NCBI GenBank assembly: GCA_016197205.1
Contig: JACPWG010000091.1
Span: forward strand, 60,907 to 124,906
Direction of reading: 5' to 3'
DNA from: Planctomycetota bacterium
GTDB taxonomy: Bacteria; Planctomycetota; MHYJ01; WSZJ01; JACPWG01
Length of the DNA: 64,000 nucleotides
The translations under genes and the position numbers were made by a program. This document shows positions 1 to 9,012 of this stretch, piece after piece (the first letter of the stretch is position 1; each line of letters begins with the position of its first letter). The notes beneath the pieces were generated by a model. It was not told the DNA's origin and ran no database searches. It worked only from the letters and a program-made list of their open reading frames with translations.

Positions 1-79
1 GTGCATCGTCGTCTTCAATTTGAGGCATGCCGGAACCACCCCACGATGCCCACCCTGCCGGCGCCCCTGTTCGGCAATT

Positions 80-694
80 TCATGGCAACAAGTCGGACAC
101 TTGAACTTCGACCCGACGTGAGCCTTCAACGAGAAGCGGCATTGCCTGCCCCGCCACGAACACAGCCGCGCGCGCGTAGCGCCCCTCCCGGGGGTCGGGC
201 TGCTCGAATACCTCGACATGCTGCTCGGGCAGGTTCACGATCAGGTACTGAGGGATCCCGGCGCACGCGTAGATCTCGAGCTTGGTGGTGCGATCGTAGG
301 ACAGCGAACTGTCCGCGACCTCAATGACCGCAAGCGCGTCCGCGGCGGCCGGCAGGCGGCCGAGATAGTTCCGCGGCTCCCCTCGCACGACCGCGCCGTC
401 CGGCTCGGGCTCGGTGGCGGGCTCGATCGTCACGGGACCCTGCGTCTGCATGTGGCAGCCGAACGGAGTCACCGCGGCGTCCAGGCGAGCCAGCAGCTTG
501 ATCGCCGCGTTGTGCCGCCTCCCGATCGACATCGGATCCTCTCCCCTAGCGCTCCGATCCTTGTACACGAGGAGACCGTCGAGCAACTCGATCGGATCGC
601 CGTCCTGCAAGATCCCGGTCTCCAGCATGCGATGGTACTGGTCCAACCGGATCCGCGCGAGTCGGGCCACCGGCGCAAGCAGCCGTTCAACCAT
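80..694 (-). CDS. Uma2-family PD-(D/E)XK nuclease-like protein
   Basis: This 204-residue protein matches the Uma2 (DUF820) family, which has a restriction-endonuclease fold, is massively expanded in planctomycetes and cyanobacteria, and has no settled biological role. Family landmarks are visible: an early IELLDG (E36), PDGAVV (D99), and the core IEVADSSLSYDRTTK (E125, K138) followed by YLIVNLPEQHVEVFE. The Met at 694 gives the usual family N-terminus (ARIRLDQYHRMLETGIL). The frame stays open far upstream, through a dispersed repeat (719-865) and into a possible transmembrane ORF starting at 973, so a longer fusion product cannot be excluded. The family call is secure; the exact start is less so. 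Confidence 0.85.
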   Translation of the reverse strand: MVERLLAPVARLARIRLDQYHRMLETGILQDGDPIELLDGLLVYKDRSARGEDPMSIGRRHNAAIKLLARLDAAVTPFGCHMQTQGPVTIEPATEPEPDGAVVRGEPRNYLGRLPAAADALAVIEVADSSLSYDRTTKLEIYACAGIPQYLIVNLPEQHVEVFEQPDPREGRYARAAVFVAGQAMPLLVEGSRRVEVQVSDLLP

Positions 695-718
695 CCCTTG
701 TGGCACGAGGTTGCCTCC

Positions 719-865
719 TGAGTACCGCCCCGCAGAATGGGGTGACCAGTTTGCTCGGCGATTTCGGCCGCCTGCTTCGTTGCGCTCGCTCGCCGTACTT
801 CTCCGTCCGTACGGCTCGCTCGCGCGCCTCGCGGGCGGCCGAACTTGCCTTCGCCTCCTGGCCAC
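719..865. repeat. Family A inverted-repeat element, copy A1 (one end missing)
   Basis: The left end reads CTGAGTACCGCCCC and the interior matches copies at 43.2 and 52.6 kb, including the shared block CGTTGCGCTCGCTCGCC. The far terminus (about 25-28 bp carrying the second TGAGTACC word) is missing, so this copy is truncated beside the small ORF that starts at 973. Confidence 0.7.
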
Positions 866-973
866 TACGACCACCACCCACCACACGACGAGGGAAAAAC
901 CGAAGATGACCAGGACGGTCGCTCTTGTAGGAAGCAGTGCGTCGAGATGCCGATTCAGCTTCGAAGGGCTCAT
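838..973 (-). other. Possible small single-span membrane ORF reading into A1
   Basis: An ATG at 973 is preceded by GGGGAGAG and opens a frame with a basic N-terminus (SPSKLNRH) and a strong hydrophobic stretch (VLVIFGFSLVVWWVVVVV) followed by ARRRR, a typical type II anchor. The frame then runs without a stop through repeat A1 into the Uma2 gene. Either it is a small membrane protein whose stop was lost when A1 was truncated, or it is a chance open frame. I do not recognise a family. Confidence 0.3.
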
Positions 974-1575
974 GCTGAACTCTCCCCTAACGCGGATAGC
1001 CGTAACCAAAGTCAGACACGGACGCGACGCCCGTGGCACCCCTCACCCCGACCCTCGCCCCTACCGAAGGAGAGGGGGGCTATCCCTCCGCCTGATTCGC
1101 GCTGATCGCGCAAGTCCGGCGGAGGGCTAGCAGCACCCGCGAGGGTTGACCCCGTCCATCGTGGGCGGATGGGTCCCTCCGCTCTTCGGCGCAAGTCCCG
1201 GGATGCGATTCCGTAGCTTCATCCCCCGCCCGCTTGCCCGCTTCAGCGCTCGGAGGAAGTCAAATTCGGGAGCGCAAAGACCAGGCCCAATTCGCAATAA
1301 TACGCGTGATTACATTGTATCAGTTGAATACTCGATTTGCGACCGTCCTGCCCGAGTGCACGGAGGGCGTGCAAGTGGAGAAAACGAAACGACGTTACGG
1401 TTTGGAAATACAGCCGGCGCCGCAGAGAGCCCGGTCACGTGTCGGCGCCGACCTCTCGCGCCCCGGACCACGCACCCAGAGATCGATCGGACCGTCCGCA
1501 TCGGACGATCCCCTTGCCGTCCGTCCGGGTGCCGGGATAGAATCTACCAGCCGATTTCCATCCGCGGAGAAGTCG
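974..1575. other. Gene-free stretch upstream of the first kinase
   Basis: No convincing coding frame is seen. Around 1028-1085 lies a CCCTCACCCCGACCCTCGCCCC-type word (split here as CCCTCACCCCG and ACCCTCGCCCC) of the kind common in bacterial spacers. A lower-GC patch at 1290-1345 could hold the promoter of the downstream kinase, but no clear -35/-10 pair stands out. Confidence 0.4.
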
Positions 1576-4500
1576 ATGTCCCAGCAAAACGTGCAAGATC
1601 TGGACTTCGCGAGGGCGGCGGTCCGGAGCGGGCTCGTCCCGCTCGAATGCCTCGACGAGGCGCTTGCCGAGCTCGCCTCCCGCTCGGGCCGAAGTGAGCC
1701 CGTCCCCTCGCTCGAGGACTTCCTCGTGGAGAAGGGCTGGCTCAGCCGCCGCCATCGGGAGCAGGCCCGCGCCGAGGGGGCCGCCGTCGCGCCCGGCGCT
1801 TCGACGCCGATCGACCCGACGCGCGCGGTCGAGGCCGAGTCGGAGGCGATCCGGCTGCTCGTGGACGGGCGGTTCGCGGACCGCGCGTGGATCGACGCCG
1901 CGATGGAGTTGCGAACGCGACTCGCCGGACACGGGCTGGACTTCCCGCTCGCGGAGGTCTTCGCGCTCGGCGGCCTGCTGGGCACGGCGGAGCCGGTCGT
2001 CGAGGGAACGGCGGCCGACGCTCCGTCGGGCGGTGCGACCCGCTGTCCGCTCTGCCGCGCGGCCTGCCGGCCGGCCGATCGAGGTTCGCGCCGCCCGATC
2101 CTGTGCCCCACGTGCCGCGCCGCCGCGGTGTCGCCCACCGCGACCGTCGAGGCGCCCGCGGCGCCCGCCCCGCCGACCGACCTCACGCCCCCCACCCAGC
2201 TCCCGCGACCGCCCGCACGCGACGGCCTGACCGCGATCACGCGCGCCTGCCTTGCAGATCCGAGCCCGCCCGACGTCCCCCCTCCGCTGACCCTGGCCAC
2301 CGTGCCCGGCGCGCACGCCGCGGTCGCGCCCACGGACCTGGCCGCCGCGCTCGCGCCGTCGACCCGCCTCGGTCGCTACCGGCTCGATGCGGAGCTTGGG
2401 CGGGGCGGGATGGGCCTGGTCTACAGGGCCTTCGACGAAGACCTGCGTCGCGTCGTCGCGCTCAAGACCCTGCTGCCCGACACGGTCGGCCGGCCGGACG
2501 CCGTCGAGCGCTTCCTGCGCGAGGCCCGCGCCGCGGCCCGCCTCCTGCACCCGGGGATCGTGCACGTCCACGACGTCGGGTCCGTCGAAGGCCGCCCCTA
2601 CTTCACGATGGACTTCATCGAGGGGGACTCGTTCGAGGCCGCGCGCGCCGGCATGGCGACACGCCGCTTCCTCGAAGTGCTCCGCGCCGTGGCGGAGGCG
2701 CTCGGCGCGGCGCACGCGTCCGGGGTCGTCCATCGCGACGTGAAGCCCGCGAACGTGCTCCTCGATCGCGCGGGCCGGGCCTTCGTCGGCGACTTCGGCC
2801 TTGTGAAGGAGGTGCTGGAGGGTGGCCCGGTCGATGGGCTCACGGCGAGCGGAACGGCGATCGGGACGCCGCACTACATGTCGCCGGAGCAGGCGCAGGG
2901 GGAGCCGCGCGCCATCGGGCCCTGGAGCGACGTGTGGAGCCTCGGCGTCATGCTTTATGAGCACCTCTCGGGTCGGAAGCCCTTCGACGGCGAGTCGTTC
3001 ATGGCGCTCCTGATCGACCTGCTGTCGAACGATCCCGTCCCACCCTCGCGCGTGCCCGGGGAAAACGGCGGCGTCCGGCGTGTCCACCGGGACCTGGAGA
3101 CGATCTGTTTGAAGTGCCTGGAGAAGGAGCCGCGCAGCCGGTATCGGGACGGCGCGGCGCTCGCGGCGGAGCTGGGTCGGTTTCTGGACGGGGAACCCAT
3201 CGAAGCGCGGGCCGCGTCGAGGACGGATCGGGCCCTTCGATGGGTGCGAAGGCGACCCGCGCTTGCCTCCGCGCTCGGCGCGTTCGGGGTGGCGGTACTG
3301 GTCGCCGGCCATTATGCGTGGCAGGCACGCGTGGAGCGGTTGCGCGCGCGGCGGTCGGTACTGGAAAGCGCGTTGGTGCAAGAGGTGCGCGCCCCGTTGG
3401 CGGAGGCGCTCGGCGCGCGACGCGGCGGCGAATTGCGGCTGCTCACGCGCGTGGTGTCGGAGGCCGAGGCGCGCGCGGACCGGCGCCTGGCGGAGGAGCC
3501 GTCTCTGGCCGAGGCGCACTTCCTGAAAGGCTGGCTCTACCGGCTCACCGGCCGGCTGCCGGAGGCGCGGCGCGAACTGGACCGCGCCGACGAGCTGCGA
3601 CCCGGCGACCTCGCGACCCGGCACGAACGGGGCCTGGTCCATGCGGCGCGCTTTCGGGAGGTGTACGCGGATGCGCGGCGGGCGTGGCAGGAGGCTCGCT
3701 TCACTTTTCTGCGCACCGGCGAGCAGTCGCCCGCGACCGCCGCCGTCGCAAACTCGACGGCGCAGCCGGAGCCAAGCGAGCTGGAGCGGCTGCGCCCCGA
3801 GCTTGTCGAAGCGAGGCGGCTCGCGGAGCAGGACTTCGCCGAGGCCGAGCGACTGCGAAATGCCGCCGGCGGGAAAGACCTGCTCGGCCAGGCGGCCGGC
3901 GCCTGCGGTCGCGGCCTGCTCGCGCTGCACCGCGGGGACCTTGAAGTGGCTCTGACCGAGCTGGACGCCGCGCTGGCAGCGGATCCTTTTCTGGACGAGG
4001 CGCACCAAGGCAAGCTGCAAGCGCTACGCATGGCGCTCGCCCACGGGGACGTGCGGCCGCCGGACGTGGTCGCGGCGTACGACCGCGCGCTCGATGCCAA
4101 CAAGGGCATCACCGAGAGTTGGGTCGGGAGCGCGGAGGTGCGCGGGGCCTGTGCGGAGTGGCGCATCGCGCGAGGCGAGGCGGAGCCGGCGTTCGCCGCG
4201 TGGCGGGAGGCGGAAGAACATCTGGGGCGCGCGATGGCGCTCGCGCCTGGGCGCGCGGACCTTTCGGTTCATCGGTGCCGGCTGCTCACCGTCTGGGCGT
4301 ACGCGCTGCAAGGTCGGGGTCCCGGGTCGGGGGAGCTGCTGGCGCGGGTCGTCGAGCTCGCCGACGGAGTCATCCGCCGGGATGCGAAGAACGGCGCGGC
4401 CCATTATCTGCGGGCCATGGCGCGTCTTTACCAGCGCCAGGGGGAGGCCCCGGCCGGCGCGGACCTTCTCCCTCCGTACCGCGAGGCGGCCGCGGAGCTG

Positions 4501-5421
4501 GCGCACGCACTCGAGCTGGCCCCCGATGACGCGGAGGTCTGGTGCGGTCGTGCGGTCGTGCGGCTAGGCCAGGGGGACGTCGCGCAGACGCGGCGACTCG
4601 ATGCGCAGCCGGCGTTCCTGGCGGCGATCCAGGATCTGGACCAGGCCGTGCGCCTGCGCCCGGATTACGTCTTCGCCTGGCAGACGCGCGGCATGGCCCG
4701 GCTGCGGCTCGCCGACGCACGCGAGGCCACTTTTCCGCCGCAGGATCCGCGACCGGTGCTTCGAAAGGCGATCGTCGACTTCGACGAGGTGCTCCGGCTC
4801 GCACCGCGCTCCGATGCCGCCTACGCGTGGCGCGGGAAGTGCAGGCGTCGGTTCGGGGACGCGGACGAGAAACGGGGACTCGACCCGACCGCGTCCTTCG
4901 CGGCCGCCATCGAGGACATCGAGGCGGCGCTGCGCCTGAACCCGCGCTCTGCGGAGACGATCCGCAGCCGCGGGAACACGCGCCTGGCGCTGGCGGTGGC
5001 GCGGCGGCGGCAAGGTGCGGACGCGCGCGGCGACTATCGGCAGGCGATCGCGGACTACGACGCGGCGCTGGCGAGCGAGCCGCTCGCGGTGAACGTGCGG
5101 CTCACCCGCGGGCAGGCCTGGCGGCGGCTGGGGGAGGCCGAGGCCGCGCGCGGGGAGGACCCGGGCGCGGCGTACGAGTGCGCGCGGGCCGACCTCGACG
5201 CGGCGGTGGCGGCGGGCCTGCCGGAAGCGCATTTGCAGGTCGGGTATCTGCTGCGCGCGCTCGGTCGGCTGGACGAGGGGCTGGAAGCGTTCAAGCGGGC
5301 GCGGGAGCTTTCCCCGTCCGACCAGAACGAGGCGTTCGAGGCCATCAAGCGCACGCTCGATCAAAAAAAGGCGCGAGGCACCGGCGAGGGCGCGCAGGGG
5401 ACGCCGGCCGAACCCAAATAG
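1576..5421 (+). CDS. Membrane-anchored Hanks-type Ser/Thr kinase with zinc ribbon and TPRs
   Basis: This is a 1281-residue signalling kinase. The N-terminal helical module (DLDFARAAVRSGLV, then EKGWLSRRHREQARA, residues 8-65) resembles the one fused to other planctomycete kinases, including the broken one at 29.0 kb. A zinc ribbon follows, with CPLC at 157-160 and CPTC at 177-180. The kinase domain starts at about 265: GRGGMG loop, K297, HRD 386-388, DFG 406-408, APE-equivalent SPEQ. A single membrane span lies at about 562-583, and the outer half is TPR-like with repeated Asp-Leu-Asp-Ala units to about 1265. The ATG at 1576 is chosen because GCGGAGAAG sits directly upstream and the module begins there. 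All catalytic motifs are intact. The activating signal and substrates are unknown. Confidence 0.9.
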   Translation: MSQQNVQDLDFARAAVRSGLVPLECLDEALAELASRSGRSEPVPSLEDFLVEKGWLSRRHREQARAEGAAVAPGASTPIDPTRAVEAESEAIRLLVDGRFADRAWIDAAMELRTRLAGHGLDFPLAEVFALGGLLGTAEPVVEGTAADAPSGGATRCPLCRAACRPADRGSRRPILCPTCRAAAVSPTATVEAPAAPAPPTDLTPPTQLPRPPARDGLTAITRACLADPSPPDVPPPLTLATVPGAHAAVAPTDLAAALAPSTRLGRYRLDAELGRGGMGLVYRAFDEDLRRVVALKTLLPDTVGRPDAVERFLREARAAARLLHPGIVHVHDVGSVEGRPYFTMDFIEGDSFEAARAGMATRRFLEVLRAVAEALGAAHASGVVHRDVKPANVLLDRAGRAFVGDFGLVKEVLEGGPVDGLTASGTAIGTPHYMSPEQAQGEPRAIGPWSDVWSLGVMLYEHLSGRKPFDGESFMALLIDLLSNDPVPPSRVPGENGGVRRVHRDLETICLKCLEKEPRSRYRDGAALAAELGRFLDGEPIEARAASRTDRALRWVRRRPALASALGAFGVAVLVAGHYAWQARVERLRARRSVLESALVQEVRAPLAEALGARRGGELRLLTRVVSEAEARADRRLAEEPSLAEAHFLKGWLYRLTGRLPEARRELDRADELRPGDLATRHERGLVHAARFREVYADARRAWQEARFTFLRTGEQSPATAAVANSTAQPEPSELERLRPELVEARRLAEQDFAEAERLRNAAGGKDLLGQAAGACGRGLLALHRGDLEVALTELDAALAADPFLDEAHQGKLQALRMALAHGDVRPPDVVAAYDRALDANKGITESWVGSAEVRGACAEWRIARGEAEPAFAAWREAEEHLGRAMALAPGRADLSVHRCRLLTVWAYALQGRGPGSGELLARVVELADGVIRRDAKNGAAHYLRAMARLYQRQGEAPAGADLLPPYREAAAELAHALELAPDDAEVWCGRAVVRLGQGDVAQTRRLDAQPAFLAAIQDLDQAVRLRPDYVFAWQTRGMARLRLADAREATFPPQDPRPVLRKAIVDFDEVLRLAPRSDAAYAWRGKCRRRFGDADEKRGLDPTASFAAAIEDIEAALRLNPRSAETIRSRGNTRLALAVARRRQGADARGDYRQAIADYDAALASEPLAVNVRLTRGQAWRRLGEAEAARGEDPGAAYECARADLDAAVAAGLPEAHLQVGYLLRALGRLDEGLEAFKRARELSPSDQNEAFEAIKRTLDQKKARGTGEGAQGTPAEPK

Positions 5422-5461
5422 CGCCGCCCCCGAGTCAGGCGCACCGGAGCGCTAGGATAGC

Positions 5462-5631
5462 GCGACCGTCCGGCACTCGGGCGCGCTACCCTACGGCGAC
5501 CGTCCGGCACCCGGGCGCGCTACCGTACGGCGACCGTCCGGCACCCGGGAGCGCTACCGTACGGCGACCGTCCGGCACCCGGGAGCGCTACCGTACGGCG
5601 GCCGTACGGCACCCGGGCGCGCTACGGACCC
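5462..5631. repeat. Tandem array of 34-bp units
   Basis: Four well-conserved 34-bp units (starting at 5462, 5496, 5530 and 5564) and a diverged fifth (5598) follow the kinase stop codon. Each begins GCGACCGTCCGGCAC and ends GCGCTACCGTACG. Units differ by single substitutions such as GGGC versus GGGA. A 34-bp period shifts the reading frame, so the array is not a coding repeat. Confidence 0.85.
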
Positions 5632-5840
5632 GCGACCGTGAGGGAGCGGCCTCGAGCCCTGCTTCGTACCCGCGTGCTTCGAAAGCACCGACCCGTGCTC
5701 GATGGACCGGCGCCGATTCGCCAGGGGATGCGCTCGCCCCTCGTCGCCACGTGCCCCGGGTGGCCGTGATCGCCGCCGGCCGCACTGCTAATCGTTCGAT
5801 GATGGTTTTCTTGCGACACTTTTTGCTTGGGTCGAACGCC

Positions 5841-6047
5841 ACGAAAACCACAGATTTCACAGATTCTACGCGATTACACAGATTGCGAATCTGTGAAATC
5901 GTCGTGAATCTGTGACACAAGCTCGCAAAAGCTTGTTTTTCTGGCAACGAATTCTCCGCAGAAAATTCGCGAAATCGGCGAAATGGGCGGTTCGTCTTTC
6001 GGTGTTTTCGGCGTCTTCGGTGGCTCGTCCCTTTGGTTGCGGCCGGC
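5841..6047. repeat. Low-GC word repeat plus 135-bp element (copy 1 of 2)
   Basis: Positions 5841-5912 repeat ACAGATT and its complement (CACAGATTTCACAGATT, then AATCTGTGAAATC). Positions 5913-6047 are a 135-bp block that recurs in inverted orientation, with no mismatch that I can see, at 59895-60029. The block is rich in TTCGCG and TTTTCGGCG words and shows no coding sense. Confidence 0.85.
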
Positions 6048-6119
6048 CCGACCCCCGCATTCATTGCAATACCGTCTTGGCGGCACCCGATCCTGACGAG
6101 AACCGCCCTTTCGGAGGTC

Positions 6120-6539
6120 ATGCACCCGATGCAAACAGACGATTCGCCGCTCCCCAAGGACTTGCTCCTGCGGGAGGCCACAGCGCAGCAGATCCAGCTC
6201 GAGCTCCTGCGCAGGACCCAGATGAACGCTTTGGACGGAGCCAGTGTCGCACGGGACCTGGTCGCCCATGCAGACAAATGGGAGGCCGTCATTTTCAGTC
6301 GACCCTCCCGGTCCTTTCGAGAACCGGACCTCATCACGCTGAGAGACCTGCCGGACAACTGTTGGAACGCCGACACCCTCTACGTCCTCGCCCGCGACCG
6401 CGCCGGCGCGGAGTGGCTCGCCGAGCGCGCCCCGGAATGGTGTTCGGAGGAGGCCGTCGTACTCCGGGGTGAGTCGGCATGCAGGGCGCTGGGTTCCTCC
6501 GAGGAGGGCAAGGAGGTCCTGCTGTTCTGGTGGGACTGA
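6120..6539 (+). CDS. Hypothetical protein, about 139 aa
   Basis: I do not recognise this family. The protein is soluble and acidic, with no signal peptide. It has an early helical part (LLLREATAQQIQLELLRRTQ), then a mixed alpha/beta pattern ending in EGKEVLLFWWD. GGAGG lies at 6113-6117, only 2 nt before the ATG at 6120 and 11 nt before a second in-frame ATG at 6129, so either could be used. It stands alone between the repeat region and a nucleotidyltransferase gene. It lacks the helix pattern of a HEPN partner for that neighbour. Confidence 0.6.
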   Translation: MHPMQTDDSPLPKDLLLREATAQQIQLELLRRTQMNALDGASVARDLVAHADKWEAVIFSRPSRSFREPDLITLRDLPDNCWNADTLYVLARDRAGAEWLAERAPEWCSEEAVVLRGESACRALGSSEEGKEVLLFWWD

Positions 6540-6753
6540 GGACCCGCGGACCCGGCGGCAAGGCCGGCTGGGAACGACGCGGAGCGAAGCGTAGTCCCGC
6601 GCATCCGAAGCCGCCGGCCTTCCCAGGGCTACTGCGCTTCCCTCTTGCCCAAGAAGGCTGCGGCGGTTAGGATCTGTCTGTTGCAAGCGCGCCATGCACG
6701 ACGGCGGGTTTCCCAGGAATCGACGACTTGGCCCCCCATTTTCGGAACACGCG

Positions 6754-7125
6754 ATGTCTGAAGCAATTCCTAGAGAAACCCCGCTTCCCGCCACTCTGAC
6801 CCGCGTGGGCGACAGGTTCCCGCGATCCTCGATCCTCGAACTGGCCGACGCCATCGCGGCACAGTTTAAGCCACAGCGCATCATTCTCTTCGGGTCCTAC
6901 GCCTACGGACAGCCCGATGCGGGGAGCGACATCGATCTGCTCGTGGTGATGCGGACGCGAAACGAGGTCGCGCAGGCCATCGCGATCCGAGAGGCCGTAG
7001 AGCACCCATTTCCCCTCGATCTCGTGGTGCGCACGCCGCACCACTTGAAGCAACGGCTCGCCATGGGAGACTGGTTTCTTCGCGAGGTGATGGATCGGGG
7101 CGAGGTGCTGTACTCGATTGACTGA
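6754..7125 (+). CDS. MNT-type minimal nucleotidyltransferase
   Basis: This 123-residue protein has the polymerase-beta-fold signature LFGSYAYGQPDAGSDIDLLV: G47-S48, then D59 and D61, with a third acidic residue in FPLDLVV (D89). Proteins of this size are usually the MNT partner of HEPN/MNT modules and AMPylate their HEPN toxin. No HEPN-like gene is adjacent: the next ORF is the TIR remnant 195 bp downstream. It may therefore be an orphan or serve a distant partner. The start at 6754 is the first Met giving a family-length protein; upstream codons look like spacer. Confidence 0.8.
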   Translation: MSEAIPRETPLPATLTRVGDRFPRSSILELADAIAAQFKPQRIILFGSYAYGQPDAGSDIDLLVVMRTRNEVAQAIAIREAVEHPFPLDLVVRTPHHLKQRLAMGDWFLREVMDRGEVLYSID

Positions 7126-7320
7126 ACTCATGCGAATCGTGGTTTTGAGAACCGCGCCCCACCCGAACCCGACGACCTTCGCCGCTCAAGATCCGAACCG
7201 CGACCGTGAGGGAGCGGTCTGAGGGTATTCTTCGCCTCGCTGGGATTCGATCTCGCCCCACCACCCCCAGCCGCCCATTCGGAGCACGCGGCAAACAGCC
7301 GCAAGTCGGAAATCCCAGCC
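7126..7320. other. Spacer with a short dispersed motif
   Basis: It contains CGCGACCGTGAGGGAGCGG at about 7199-7217, which also occurs at about 5631-5649 after the 34-bp array. No gene is seen. Confidence 0.5.
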
Positions 7321-8505
7321 ATGCCCTCAAGCCCTGAACCGGAGCCGGAGTTCGACGCCTTCCTCTCCTACGCGAGTGAGGACGGACCCTGGTGCGAGCA
7401 GCTCGCAGAGCGGCTCCGCAATGAGGGCGTTCGGGTCTGGTTCGACAAGTGGCAGCTCCAGCCCGGCGATCACCTCGAGGCCCGCATCAACGACGGCCTC
7501 GAGCGCTCCCGCAAAATGATCGCCGTCTGGAGTACGCATTACTTTCGCCAGGGCAAGGTGTGGACCCTCGCCGAAAGCTACAGCCGGCAGCACGAGGACA
7601 TGCTGGCGCAGGACCGCCCGCTGATCCCACTGCTAATCGAGGACTGCCAAGTCAAGCCGACGCTCGCCAGCCTCATCCACCTCGACATGCGCAACCCGGC
7701 CGATTTCGATCTCCGGTTCCACCACCTTCTCCAAGCCCTGGACCTGCCGCGCCGGGATAGGGACCGGGAAGCGGACGTGGCACCGTTCGAGCAAGAGCTT
7801 GCGTGTGCCGAGCGAGGACGGGTGGCGCACGCGAAGGGGAAGCGCTTCGAAGACGAGGTGGCCGCGCTCTATCGCCTCCTCGACTTCGAGGTGACGCCCG
7901 ACACCGAGGTCGCAGGCTTCCAGATCGACTTGCAAATTCACAAACGCGAGGGTGGGCTCACGACCGACGCCTTCGTGGAGTGCAAGAACTCCCGTGTCAC
8001 CTCGAAGGAGCGCGACCAGCTTCTTGCGCAGCAGAACATCGCGCAGAAAAAGCTCCCACGACATCGATGGATCGTCGTTTCCTCGCAGGGCTTCGCCGCG
8101 GATACCCGCGCCGCCCTCGATGGGGCGGGTTTCGACTGCATCACCCACGCCGAGCTTCTTCGCGAGTTGGTTCCGCTCGACAAGTACGTCGAGCAACTGA
8201 TCGCCGGCCACGAAGCGTGGGTCCAGGAGAACTGGAACGGCGAGGATTGGTTCATCCGCCCCAGCGTCGAGACCGACGTGACCTACGAACGACGATCCGC
8301 GATCGCCCGTCGTAAAGTGGCTCGGCGACCCGCGCGCGAATCTCCTGGTCGTCCTGGGCGATCTGGGCACGGGCAAGAGCACGCTGGCCAGGTATCTGGC
8401 GTACCAGCTCGCTCGCAGCTTCCGCGACGATCCGCTGCGGCATCCCGCTCCCGTTCTGATCCCGCTGGGCGAGGTGCGCAAGGAAGTGGCGCTCGCGCGC
8501 GGACC
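7321..8505 (+). pseudogene. Broken TIR + PD-(D/E)XK + P-loop (STAND/NACHT-like) defence gene
   Basis: Residues 10-140 form a TIR domain: FDAFLSYASEDG, GVRVWFDKWQLQPGD, and HYFRQGKVWTLAES with E85 in the position of the NADase glutamate. Residues 165-300 look like an Mrr-like nuclease: FEDEV (E177/E179), QIDL (D203) and VECK (E220, K222). Near 8300-8306 the frame shifts by one base. In the new frame the sequence reads KWLGDPRANLLVVLGDLG, a Walker A motif GDLGTGKST at 8357-8383, then LARYLAYQLARSF and VLIPLGEVRKEV. Homology stops at about 8505, where REP-type sequence begins, so most of the NTPase and any sensor repeats are gone. TIR and nuclease effectors fused to STAND NTPases are known anti-phage architectures; carrying both effectors is unusual. 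No partner gene is present. Confidence 0.8.
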
Positions 8506-8680
8506 GTCAGAAGCATCTCCCCGATTTCCGCCTGCGCCTGTCCCGCACACCTTGGCCTCGGTACTTCGTGCACGGGTCGCCCCGTCGGTGCAGGGCGGAA
8601 GCCCTGCACCACAAGGGCTGGTTGCCGGCGGAGACGGACTCAGGGACGTTCGCCCATTCACGCTCCCGCGTAGCAGCACC
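8506..8680. repeat. Family C REP-like element, copy C1
   Basis: The hairpin core GCAGGGCGGAAGCCCTGC lies within 8587-8610. Similarity to the copy at 15.9 kb extends outward: CTCCCCGATTTC upstream; ACAAGGGCTGGT and GTTCGCCC downstream. It sits exactly where the TIR/STAND gene breaks off. Confidence 0.8.
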
Positions 8681-8741
8681 AAGGTGCCTTTTCGAACCGT
8701 GGGCTACCCGCGACCGACTGTGCCAGACTCCGCACCTGCTC

Positions 8742-8819
8742 GTAGTTCCGCCTTCAGGCGGCCTGTGTGGAGGGAAGAGCGACACTTGGCGGACAAGCCC
8801 CGCCTGAAGGCGGAACCAC
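8742..8819. repeat. Family D inverted-repeat element, copy D1
   Basis: The ends are GTTCCGCCTTCAGGCGG (left) and CCGCCTGAAGGCGGAAC (right), perfect inverted repeats about 35 bp apart. A diverged copy lies at 44548-44635. No gene is seen between here and 9012. Confidence 0.75.
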
Positions 8820-9012
8820 GAACCGGTTGGGCTCCAAGGCTCGAACTCTCGAGCGATCCGGAACCGGCCTGCAGGAAGCACTGCACCAGGGGGCCGATGC
8901 CCTCCGCTCGAAGGGAGCCTCCGCAGCCGGCATGCAAAACCTATGGCTGTCGGCAGCGTTCTCAGCCTGCCGCATGTCCATTCTCCATCGCGCGGGGCGC
9001 TGCCGCCGGACC

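Noticed and set aside
5462..5631. Possible CRISPR array
   Set aside because: Units are contiguous 34-bp repeats without unique spacers, and there are no cas genes.
6120..7125. A HEPN/MNT toxin-antitoxin pair formed by the two small genes
   Set aside because: The first gene lacks the HEPN R-x4-6-H motif and is separated by 214 bp; only the MNT half is supported.
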